In this document: positions 1 to 5,716 of the stretch, piece after piece
Numbering within the stretch: position 1 is the stretch's first letter
How the letters are laid out: every line of letters starts with the position of its first letter
DNA from: JAFGPJ01 sp964439135
Lineage (GTDB): Bacteria > Planctomycetota > Phycisphaerae > Sedimentisphaerales > Anaerobacaceae
DNA: 5,716 nucleotides
NCBI GenBank assembly: GCA_964439135.1
Contig: CAYTNN010000257.1
Location: 1-5,716 of the forward strand
Reading direction: 5' to 3'
Made by a program: the position numbers and the translations under genes
Notes under the pieces: model-generated
Told to the model about the DNA's origin: nothing
Databases searched by the model: none
What the model saw: the letters and a program-made list of their open reading frames with translations, nothing else

Positions 1-239
1 ATTCAAAATATGTAATTCTTTTACGACTAATCCCTGTAAAAAGTTCACGTTATGCAAAAAAAATCTGTAAAACTTAAGGCCCGAAATAACATCCCGGTAA
101 TCTTGTGCTTCTCGTATTTGATGGGTTCCAACTTAAAAATATTTGTAATAAGCAGAAGAAACTTTTTCGCATGGCCTCCGTAAATTCCTGTATTACAACG
201 GCTTTGCCGCCCGGTTCCAGGTGAAAGCCAAAGTCTCGC
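1..239. other. AT-rich noncoding stretch downstream of the oxidoreductase
   Basis: No convincing gene. It is visibly more AT-rich than the coding DNA to its right, with stops in most frames. CTGTAAAA occurs twice (34-41 and 65-72), 31 bases apart. TTTTAC and GTAAAA form a 6-base inverted repeat (19-24 and 36-41). These could be regulatory for a gene left of the window, but nothing proves it. Confidence 0.4.
200..229 (-). terminator. Weak inverted repeat just after the oxidoreductase gene
   Basis: GGCTTT and AAAGCC arms of six bases with an 18-base loop, starting 11 bases after the stop of the oxidoreductase. The GC-rich loop might pair further, but there is no U-tract behind it, so it is at best a weak or factor-assisted terminator. 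Confidence 0.2.
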
Positions 240-1529
240 TTAGCCATTATATGGATGCTTCCAGGGCTGACGATATTCTCGCTTAAGCAGTTTAGCGGCT
301 CTGGGATTGCCGGTTATTGTCTGAGATTCCTGATCCCAGGTAATCTTGCTCTCTACATCGTAGGCAATCATAGCTAATTTTACGGTAGTGGTAGAATAAT
401 ATCCCTCTTCGGTAGTGCAGAGAGGTTGTTTGCGGCTCTGCACAGCCTGGAGGAATTCGGCCATGTGCTCGGTTGCCATATCGGCTGGGACCTCGTTAAC
501 TTCGTGCTGCTTGTCTTTGCCCTTTGGAATGATAATCCATTTTCTGTCGGTTACAAAAACAGTCCCCTTTTCCCCATAAATGAAGATGCCGTTTGAGACC
601 TCAGGATTGTACTCTTGTGCTCCCCACATATGATGACGCCAGATCACGGGACAAGCGTCGAAATCGAAATGGACAGTCAGTATATCGGGCGTGGTAATTT
701 TGTCTTTGAAATAGTAAATCCCGCCGGCAGCCTGGACCGACTGCGGCATGGTCAGGCCCAAAATCCAGCGGGCCGCGTCGATCAAATGAATACCCCAGTC
801 AACGAGGTGGCCGTGTCCGTATTCTTTTTCCAGCCTCCATGCGAAATGACCGATTTGCGGGCAATACGGCAGCTTCGGCGCGGGCCCGCACCACGAGTCC
901 CAGTCTAACGATGCAGGCGGCTCCTGCGGGGTGGTGTCGCGCATGTCGGCGGTGTAGTGAATTTGCGCCTCGGCCTGGATGATTCTGCCGATATTGCCTT
1001 GTTGAATATACTGCCGGGCCTGTTGAATTGCTTTGCTCTGCCGGCGTTGGAAGCCGATTTGCACTATGCGGGCGTGTTTCTTCGCCGCTGCAAGCATTGC
1101 CTTGCCTTCGTTTATGTCGTAGGCCAGTGGCTTCTCGCAGTATACGTCGAGACCTTTTTCCAAAGCGGCGATAAACATAAGCGCATGCCAATGAGGCGGC
1201 GAGGCAATAATTACGGCTTCTAATCCCGGAGTATCCAGAAGGTCCTTGTAGGATTTAAAAGTCCTGGGACGTGAGCCCTGCATCTTTTCAATCTCATCCG
1301 CACTTTTATTGAGATGCTCGCTGTCTATATCGCACAGGGCAACGATTTCCACGCCGCCAACCTTGAAAGCCGCTTTCACATCCACCATGCCATACCAGCC
1401 GCAGCCGATTAGACCGGTTTTCAGCCTGGGTTTTGCCGTGTTATTTGAAGCCCCGCGAAGCATCGTTGTCATGGCCACGGTACCGGCCACTGTCGTACCA
1501 ATAAATTTCCGTCTATTCATCTTTTCCAT
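240..1529 (-). CDS. Tat-exported Gfo/Idh/MocA-family NAD(P)-dependent oxidoreductase
   Basis: Predicted 429-residue dehydrogenase of the glucose-fructose oxidoreductase / inositol dehydrogenase / MocA family, which oxidises or reduces sugars and cyclitols with bound NAD(P). I place the start at the ATG at 1529: an AGAAGGGA ribosome-binding site lies 8 bases upstream, whereas the longer frame to 1565 has none. The N-terminus (MEKMNRRKFIG, then a hydrophobic stretch to about residue 25) is a twin-arginine signal, so it should be exported folded with its cofactor. The Rossmann motif GCGWYG is at about 42-47, followed by the acidic end of beta2 (ALCDID). The family CEKP motif with the catalytic lysine is at about 131-134. 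GHLVDWGIHLIDAARW, starting near 240, carries the conserved histidine and aspartate of the substrate domain. Length is normal and no key motif is missing. It sits 504 bases after the GH2 gene with its own likely promoter. Substrate is unknown. Some Gfo/Idh relatives (GH109) are NAD-dependent glycosidases, which remains possible here. Confidence 0.93.
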   Translation of the reverse strand: MEKMNRRKFIGTTVAGTVAMTTMLRGASNNTAKPRLKTGLIGCGWYGMVDVKAAFKVGGVEIVALCDIDSEHLNKSADEIEKMQGSRPRTFKSYKDLLDTPGLEAVIIASPPHWHALMFIAALEKGLDVYCEKPLAYDINEGKAMLAAAKKHARIVQIGFQRRQSKAIQQARQYIQQGNIGRIIQAEAQIHYTADMRDTTPQEPPASLDWDSWCGPAPKLPYCPQIGHFAWRLEKEYGHGHLVDWGIHLIDAARWILGLTMPQSVQAAGGIYYFKDKITTPDILTVHFDFDACPVIWRHHMWGAQEYNPEVSNGIFIYGEKGTVFVTDRKWIIIPKGKDKQHEVNEVPADMATEHMAEFLQAVQSRKQPLCTTEEGYYSTTTVKLAMIAYDVESKITWDQESQTITGNPRAAKLLKREYRQPWKHPYNG

Positions 1530-1537
1530 TGTAAATG

Positions 1538-1545
1538 TCCCTTCT
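1538..1545 (-). promoter_or_regulatory. Ribosome-binding site of the Gfo/Idh/MocA gene
   Basis: AGAAGGGA on the minus strand, 8 bases before the ATG at 1529. It decides the start in favour of 1529. The in-frame ATG at 1565 lacks such a site and would put a charged, unrelated 12-residue extension before the Tat signal. The ATG at 1520 (MNRRKF) is the next-best alternative. Confidence 0.65.
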
Positions 1546-1595
1546 GCCCGCTTTAGGCAATGCAAACATTATTACGCTCCGTTCAGCCCTTGGGA

Positions 1596-1632
1596 CTCCA
1601 CCGTAAGGTGTGCCTGTCGGTACTTACGGAGA
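1596..1632 (-). repeat. Leader inverted repeat / hairpin
   Basis: Perfect 7-base arms CCGTAAG (1601-1607 on the plus strand) and CTTACGG (1623-1629) enclose a 15-base loop. The pairing can extend outward by three or four pairs, including G-U pairs, if one base is bulged. It lies inside the predicted leader of the oxidoreductase mRNA, between the promoter near 1700 and the start codon. There is no U-tract on either side, so it is not an obvious terminator. It could be an operator, an mRNA structure or chance. Confidence 0.35.
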
Positions 1633-1697
1633 ATGACATTGTAAGCTTATCACACACTCTCTAAGTTTGACTTTGTCGATTAATTCGACTACAAACT

Positions 1698-1725
1698 ATG
1701 ATACCTGCCCGAACAGAATTGTCAA
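1698..1725 (-). promoter_or_regulatory. Sigma70-like promoter for the Gfo/Idh/MocA gene
   Basis: On the minus strand a perfect -35 TTGACA (1720-1725) is followed after 16 bases by TATCAT (1698-1703), five of six matches to the -10 consensus. Transcription would begin near 1691, giving a leader of about 160 nt before the ATG at 1529. The promoter lies in AT-rich noncoding DNA, which fits. It suggests the oxidoreductase can be expressed separately from the GH2 operon upstream. Assignment is by pattern only. Confidence 0.55.
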
Positions 1726-1749
1726 CAAATCCTCATTGTCCTTTACTAT
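1719..1749 (+). promoter_or_regulatory. Possible promoter of the lipoprotein relic
   Basis: TTGTCA (1719-1724, five of six to the -35 consensus) and TACTAT (1744-1749, four of six to the -10) are separated by 19 bases, longer than ideal. They sit 42 bases before the relic ATG. The -35 overlaps, on the other strand, the TTGACA of the oxidoreductase promoter. Weak on its own; the position upstream of a ribosome-binding site is the main support. Confidence 0.25.
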
Positions 1750-1791
1750 ATCTCCGAAAAAATTAGATTTGAAAAAGGAAGGACACCGAAT

Positions 1792-2010
1792 ATGAAAAAC
1801 TGGGTGATATTAGTTTTATTGTGAGTTTTCCTGGCTACTACGATGGCCGGATGTAAGAAGCGCGGGTGAGGCTCCTCCGCTCAATGCGGTGTACATGTTG
1901 TGCGCTCTGAAAAGACTTACCAGAACGGCTTCGGCAGCTCTTTTGAGTATCCGGTCGAACAACAAAGCGAGAAACTTCGAGAAACATCTTTGAAGATCTC
2001 CCCGGCGTAA
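1792..2010 (+). pseudogene. Relic of a small lipoprotein gene with in-frame stops
   Basis: An ATG at 1792 follows AAGGAAGGA (1775-1783) with an 8-base spacer. The frame reads MKNWVILVLL, a TGA stop (1822-1824), then VFLATTMAGCKKRG, a second TGA (1867-1869), then about 46 open codons to TAA at 2008-2010. Reading over the first TGA gives a textbook lipoprotein signal: lysine, hydrophobic core, lipobox MAGC, then a basic mature start CKKRG. Past the second stop the sequence is GSSAQCGVHVV and a polar stretch that I do not recognise. The adjacent frame is also open for part of this stretch (1814-1990), so a frameshift could be involved. The GH2 gene ends in TGA, so TGA is a stop here. The best reading is a decayed short lipoprotein gene, transcribed opposite to its neighbours. 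Sequencing error is an alternative. Confidence 0.45.
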
Positions 2011-2069
2011 ACTTTTGAGCGGTTCTATCAGGAATATTTAAACCCGATCAGCGGTTGCCAGGCTGCCTT

Positions 2070-4715
2070 TCAGTTCTTCATTATAAAAACGAAAGTCGGA
2101 TCGAGAGGGTATCGGCCGAATCGCTCGCCGTAAATCGCCAGTCCTCCCGGCAGCGCCTCGTCGACCTCCAGCCTCAAAACTATCTCTTTTTGAGCGGCCG
2201 CTTCCCGCAAAACCGATTTTGGAATATGTGCGTTAACCAGGTAGCCGTATGAGCCGGCTTCACGCAGTTTTTTATCACGTTTCTGGCTGTGCCAGGAAAG
2301 GATTCCGCGGTGATCCGCCGGATCATCCTGCAGGTCGAATGTCCCCACCGCCCGCCCGGCCACGCGTATGCGAACGGCACTCGGGAAACGAGTCTCATCG
2401 GTCGTCGGGTAAGAATTCGGATTCGAGCTGGGATCGTGTGTCCCCTTGCCCCGCATGAAATCGCCATCCTGCTTGCGTGCACCTTCTATGTCCTTGCCGA
2501 AGAGCTGTTTTGCGGAAACCTCTGCACAGAAGTCCGCTTCGGCGATGTCCTCGACGTTCAGACCGGCGGGCCACGGCAGAGAATATTCGAAATACCCCGC
2601 TCCGGCACCGTTTACTTTCAGCCCTTCGAGCACGTTCCACTGTTTAACAGACCATTCGGCCTTCTCGAAACTATCAGGAGCAAAACGAACGACTTTGATT
2701 TTTCCGGAATCTGAGGTCATTGTCTCTTCGCGGGGCGACTGGCCTTGCGATACCAGGTACGTCGTAAAATTGCGGTGCAGGACATTCCCCGATCCATCTT
2801 CCAAAGCCAGGCTCAGTACGGCCAGCGCAGGCTTGCCGGGCATTGTCACCGAGATTGGTTTTAGCTCCTTATTCATCCAGGGACTATAAGAAACATCGCG
2901 TTCATATTTGGAGTAAGTCTCCCGGCGTCCGAATGTGTCCCAGCCGAACAGTTCGGCACGCAGCGTCAAATTCCCGCTTACCGCAGCATCCGTCATGAAT
3001 GATGCGTAAAGGGGTACCTGGATATTCTCGTCCGGTTTGACGTTACGGCAAAGCTCTCTTTCCGAGGCCATGTAGAATTGGCCGTGCAAATCTTTCAAGC
3101 TCATGCCCTCGATCAGCTCGGGCATGCCGGTGTACTTTTCGGAACGGTCGTACTTATAGTATCCGTTCCATTCGTTGATGACATCGTGATGCTCCGTATA
3201 TAGCCAGCCGCAAATCTCCGGATGCCGCCTGAACTCATTCATCATAATATGATAGTCCCAGCTCCAGTCGACGTCGCCGGCNNNNNNNNNNNNNNNNNNN
3301 NNNNNNNNNNNNNNNNNNNNNNNNNNNNNNNNNNNNNNNNNNNNNNNNNNNNNNNNNNNNNNNNNNNNNNNNNNNNNNNNNGTTTCCGGGGTATAGCCCT
3401 TCCTTCCCGTTCGCAGTCCCCATGTTTCGTTGAAGTTTACCCAGGAAAAAATCGCGGGATGATTATAATCCCGGCGGATCATCCCGCGCAGCGCGGTTTC
3501 GGTTTCCTGCCGCGCCTTGGCATCGGGCGGTCCCCAACTGTTCGGGACATCGGCCATAATCAGGACGCCGAGCCGGTCGGCCCAGTACAGTTTTCGCGGC
3601 ACTTCGACCTTTATGTGAATTCGATTCCCGTTAAGGCCGATTCGTCGGGAGCGTAAAATCTCGTCCCGCATGAAATCGTCGCTGGGGAAAGTATAATACC
3701 CATCAGGATGATAAGACTGATCCAGTGTCAACTGCATGTATACCGGCTTATCGTTCAGCGCGATATAAGGAAAATCCGTATCGGGCAGATTGACCACGCT
3801 TACTTTTCTCATGCCGAAGTATGTGGAGACATGATCTTCGATTTCGCCGGACCCCGACAATATCACCTCGACTTCGTAAAGATAAGGGTCCTCCAGCGAC
3901 CACAAATGTTGCTTTTCAATGCTTACTTCAAACTCTATTTCCCTGGCTCCTTTGTTGATCATTTTAGTAACAATCGGATTCGCCAGGTCGTCCGGCTTGA
4001 ATTGAAGTTTCAGGCTAATATCCGCCGGGGCGGGTTTGTCAAGAATCGCCTTGACTGTGACTTTCCTGCTGTCGATATCAGGTGTGAAATGAATCGTCTC
4101 CAGAGCCACAACCGGGCGGGATTCCAGATAGACGGTCTGCCATATTCCGGCGGCCCTGCCGTAGCCCTGCTTGCCCTCCAGTTTGAATTTATGAGGAGTG
4201 TCATCAGCCTGCAAGACCAGGCGATGCGTTTTTCCTTTTTTCAAATGCGGCGTAAGATCGAACTCGAAAGGAGTGTAGCCTCCCTGGTAATTGCCAAGCA
4301 GATTTCCATCCAGCCAGGCGGTCGTGTGCCAGTCGCAGGCGCCGATAACGAGAAAGACCCGCTGAGCCGTCCATGATTCGGGAACGGTTATCGAACGGGC
4401 GTACCAGCCGATGTCCGCCTTATCTTCAATTCCGGACAGTTTCGAGCCCCAGGGAAATGGAACCATAATTGTATCGGGAAAGTCGGTGCCGGCTTTGAAC
4501 CACTCCTGCTTCTGTCCCACGTTATCTTTGTCGAAGCGGAATTGCCAGGGGCCGTTGAGATTCAGCCATTGCTGTCTTTGAAAGTCAGGGCGCGGATGTT
4601 CGGGTAGTGGTATGTTTTCGCTGCTGAAAGGCTGGCCCCATACAAGATTTCCGCTGCAGGTCAGTAAAACAAGCAAAAGGAAGATACGTGTTTTGTTTGA
4701 TATCGACTCCAACAT
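2070..4715 (-). CDS. Secreted glycoside hydrolase family 2 (beta-galactosidase/beta-glucuronidase-like), interrupted by assembly gap
   Basis: Retaining GH2 enzyme that hydrolyses terminal beta-linked sugars from oligo- or polysaccharides. The start at 4715 is set by GAGAGGT five bases upstream. Residues 1-27 form a Sec signal (K8, R10, then IFLLLVLL, likely cleavage after VWG). The sugar-binding jelly-roll covers about 38-205 (LNGPWQFRFD; GWYARSITVP; WLDGNLLGNYQGGYTPFEFD). An Ig-like domain runs to about 305, ending in FGMRKV. A TIM barrel follows: GLNGNRIHIKV, then the acid/base motif FSWVNFNE with Glu430 (codon 3426-3428). After the N gap come DVDWSWDYHIMMNEFRRHP, CGWLYTEHHD and EWNGYYKYDRS, as in barrel strands after the nucleophile. 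The C-terminal part (about 600-881) is a beta-rich extension not assigned in detail. The nominal 881 residues include 34 unknown ones; the nucleophile is not visible and must lie in the gap. The stop is TGA. Specificity (galactoside, glucuronide, mannoside or other) cannot be told. Confidence 0.92.
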   Translation of the reverse strand: MLESISNKTRIFLLLVLLTCSGNLVWGQPFSSENIPLPEHPRPDFQRQQWLNLNGPWQFRFDKDNVGQKQEWFKAGTDFPDTIMVPFPWGSKLSGIEDKADIGWYARSITVPESWTAQRVFLVIGACDWHTTAWLDGNLLGNYQGGYTPFEFDLTPHLKKGKTHRLVLQADDTPHKFKLEGKQGYGRAAGIWQTVYLESRPVVALETIHFTPDIDSRKVTVKAILDKPAPADISLKLQFKPDDLANPIVTKMINKGAREIEFEVSIEKQHLWSLEDPYLYEVEVILSGSGEIEDHVSTYFGMRKVSVVNLPDTDFPYIALNDKPVYMQLTLDQSYHPDGYYTFPSDDFMRDEILRSRRIGLNGNRIHIKVEVPRKLYWADRLGVLIMADVPNSWGPPDAKARQETETALRGMIRRDYNHPAIFSWVNFNETWGLRTGRKGYTPEXXXXXXXXXXXXXXXXXXXXXXXXXXXXXXXXXXAGDVDWSWDYHIMMNEFRRHPEICGWLYTEHHDVINEWNGYYKYDRSEKYTGMPELIEGMSLKDLHGQFYMASERELCRNVKPDENIQVPLYASFMTDAAVSGNLTLRAELFGWDTFGRRETYSKYERDVSYSPWMNKELKPISVTMPGKPALAVLSLALEDGSGNVLHRNFTTYLVSQGQSPREETMTSDSGKIKVVRFAPDSFEKAEWSVKQWNVLEGLKVNGAGAGYFEYSLPWPAGLNVEDIAEADFCAEVSAKQLFGKDIEGARKQDGDFMRGKGTHDPSSNPNSYPTTDETRFPSAVRIRVAGRAVGTFDLQDDPADHRGILSWHSQKRDKKLREAGSYGYLVNAHIPKSVLREAAAQKEIVLRLEVDEALPGGLAIYGERFGRYPLDPTFVFIMKN
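3282..3381. other. Assembly gap of 100 N
   Basis: Exactly 100 N, the conventional placeholder for a scaffold gap of unknown size. It falls inside the GH2 catalytic barrel. The codon at its 5' edge in gene direction is ACN, so that residue is threonine whatever the missing base. Both flanks are in the same frame at the nominal length, but the true length is probably greater (see findings). Confidence 0.99.
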
Positions 4716-4720
4716 TTTTT

Positions 4721-4727
4721 ACCTCTC
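4721..4727 (-). promoter_or_regulatory. Ribosome-binding site of the GH2 gene
   Basis: GAGAGGT on the minus strand, five bases before the ATG at 4715. It sits within the 21-base space after the TAG stop of the propeller gene, which supports translation from a shared message and fixes the GH2 start. Confidence 0.7.
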
Positions 4728-4736
4728 AACAAGTCT

Positions 4737-5716
4737 CTATTTTAGCAGATTTTCTATTAGGAACAGCCCACTCTTGCCGGGAGCTACTATATCTATGTCA
4801 CCGTCTGCGTCCATATCACGGGCATCCGTGCTGATACCGAATCCGACTTGTCCACCCTCGTGAATGAGATGGCGCTGCCATTGCCGTTCGTTACGGTCGA
4901 ACTTGTAGTAGTAGACGCATTTCGGCTCGTTGCCTCCTGGGTCATGGCCGTTGTGGGCATGAAAACGTTTGCCGGTAATAAGCTCATCGGTTCCATCATT
5001 GTCAAGGTCAGCCAGTATCAGAAAGTGAGGCTGCGACCAGGAATCGTCGATAAGATGCTTTTGCCATGAGCGGTTTCCGTCAGAAGTATCTTGCTCGAGC
5101 CAGTAGATTCCGTAATTGTGTCCCATCCCCCAGATTATATCGGCGTCTCCGTTTGCATCGACGTCATGTACGAGTATGGGAATACTGGTTGTGCCGAGAT
5201 TGAATTCGGCGTGCCATACCCACGGCTCGCTTGCATCAGTGATCTGTTCGAGCCAGCCGGCGGGAGCGATTATGTCGCACCGACCGTCCCCGTTGACGTC
5301 ACCTGCGCCAATGCCGTGGGAGGCGGCTTGTTGTGGCAACTGGTGCTTGGTCCATTTCACACCGTGCAGTGCGGCATTGTCCCGGCTGAATTCGTACCAT
5401 GCGGCCTGGCTCATGATGTTCGGCAGAACGTCGAGCTGCCCGTCTCTATTTATATCGACGGCCATCGCGGTTTCAATATTGCCCGGCGTGTCGATGTCGA
5501 TGACCTCGAACTCGCCGCCGGACTTACCGGGATTGCGAAGCCAGAAAAGCTTTTTATTATGCCATGCGGCGTCGGCGATGTCGATCCAGCCGTCCCCGTC
5601 GATGTCCATTGGCAGGTTGGCAAAATCGTAGTAATAATCGCCTTCTTCGCGCACGTCACGAACAACGTGCTTTTTCCACGCCGGGGCTTCGTACCAGAAT
5701 CCCCCGCAGAAAATAT
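4737..5716 (-). CDS. FG-GAP/VCBS-repeat beta-propeller protein (5' end outside window)
   Basis: C-terminal 325 residues of a calcium-loop propeller protein. The frame is open to the window edge. An internal GTG at 5654 could be taken as a start, but the residues before it (GGFWYEAPAWKKHVV) belong to the same repeat pattern, so the gene is truncated by the window. Six Asp-rich loops are visible: DIDGDGWID, DINRDGQLD, DVNGDGRCD, DVDANGDAD, DLDNDGTDE and DMDADGDID. Most are spaced 47-52 residues apart, the last 64. Between them recur WYE/WLE-type strands and W..H segments. With the partial blade at the edge this fits a seven-bladed propeller. Such loops bind calcium in FG-GAP and integrin-alpha-like domains. 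Proteins of this type are normally exported and bind ligands or other proteins; any signal peptide would be upstream of the window. The TAG stop at 4737-4739 is 21 bases before the GH2 start, so the two are co-transcribed. No catalytic motif is seen. Confidence 0.9.
   Translation of the reverse strand, partial: IFCGGFWYEAPAWKKHVVRDVREEGDYYYDFANLPMDIDGDGWIDIADAAWHNKKLFWLRNPGKSGGEFEVIDIDTPGNIETAMAVDINRDGQLDVLPNIMSQAAWYEFSRDNAALHGVKWTKHQLPQQAASHGIGAGDVNGDGRCDIIAPAGWLEQITDASEPWVWHAEFNLGTTSIPILVHDVDANGDADIIWGMGHNYGIYWLEQDTSDGNRSWQKHLIDDSWSQPHFLILADLDNDGTDELITGKRFHAHNGHDPGGNEPKCVYYYKFDRNERQWQRHLIHEGGQVGFGISTDARDMDADGDIDIVAPGKSGLFLIENLLK

Noticed and set aside
74..172. 32-codon minus-strand ORF downstream of the oxidoreductase, starting MRKSFFCLL
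   Set aside because: GGAGG is present but only two bases from the ATG, too close for normal use. The short hydrophobic start is not followed by any recognisable sequence.
52..183. 43-codon plus-strand ORF starting MQKKSVKLKARNN
   Set aside because: No ribosome-binding site before the ATG, no recognisable motif, and it lies in AT-rich noncoding DNA where an ORF this short is expected by chance.
1529..1565. Upstream ATG at 1565 as start of the oxidoreductase
   Set aside because: It would add 12 residues (MHCLKRAEGTFT) before the Tat signal and has no ribosome-binding site, while the ATG at 1529 has a well-placed one.
1822..1869. TGA read-through or selenocysteine in the lipoprotein frame
   Set aside because: The first TGA falls in the middle of a signal-peptide core, where selenocysteine makes no sense. 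I saw no supporting stem-loop, and TGA terminates the neighbouring GH2 gene.
1968..1987. Two copies of a 10-base near-repeat (CGAGAAACTT / CGAGAAACAT)
   Set aside because: Only two units, inside the relic sequence, with no further copies seen nearby; not a CRISPR or a meaningful repeat array.
3708..4376. 222-residue open frame on the plus strand opposite the GH2 gene
   Set aside because: It lies entirely antisense to a well-supported GH2 domain region, has no family motif, and is a byproduct of codon use on the other strand. The same applies to the plus-strand frames at 2289-2714, 2446-2889 and 5116-5631.

Overview
The window looks like a carbohydrate-processing island from a draft or metagenome-assembled bacterial genome. 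The organism is probably a Planctomycetota member, possibly Phycisphaerae-like, or a related PVC or Bacteroidota lineage. That rests on the combination of a Tat-signal Gfo/Idh/MocA dehydrogenase, a secreted family 2 glycoside hydrolase and a VCBS/FG-GAP propeller protein, and on their sequence style. No rRNA, tRNA or marker protein is present, so the taxonomic guess is soft. A run of exactly 100 N shows the sequence is a scaffold.

All three real genes lie on the minus strand, so transcription runs from right to left. At the right edge is the 3' part of an FG-GAP/VCBS beta-propeller gene (4737-5716, its 5' end outside the window). After 21 bases comes a secreted GH2 beta-galactosidase/beta-glucuronidase-like enzyme (2070-4715). 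These two almost certainly form an operon. The GH2 gene is interrupted by the 100-N gap (3282-3381). The flanking sequence implies that the catalytic nucleophile lies in the missing piece and that more than 100 bases are missing.

A 504-base intergenic region follows (1566-2069). It holds a good sigma70-type promoter for the leftmost gene, a leader hairpin, and on the plus strand the remains of a small lipoprotein gene: a ribosome-binding site, a signal peptide and a lipobox, broken by TGA, TGA and TAA codons. The leftmost gene (240-1529) is a Gfo/Idh/MocA-family NAD(P)-dependent oxidoreductase with a twin-arginine signal. Bases 1-239 are AT-rich and hold only weak inverted repeats and two unconvincing tiny ORFs.

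Taken together, the proteins suggest extracytoplasmic glycan work. The GH2 enzyme would cut beta-linked sugars, the Tat-exported dehydrogenase could oxidise a released sugar or act as an NAD-dependent glycosidase-like enzyme, and the propeller could bind ligand or mediate contacts. No transporter or regulator lies inside the window, and the actual substrate cannot be read from the sequence. I found no clear new system. The observations most worth checking are the assembly gap over the active site, the lipoprotein relic with its in-frame stops, and the shared -35 promoter region.
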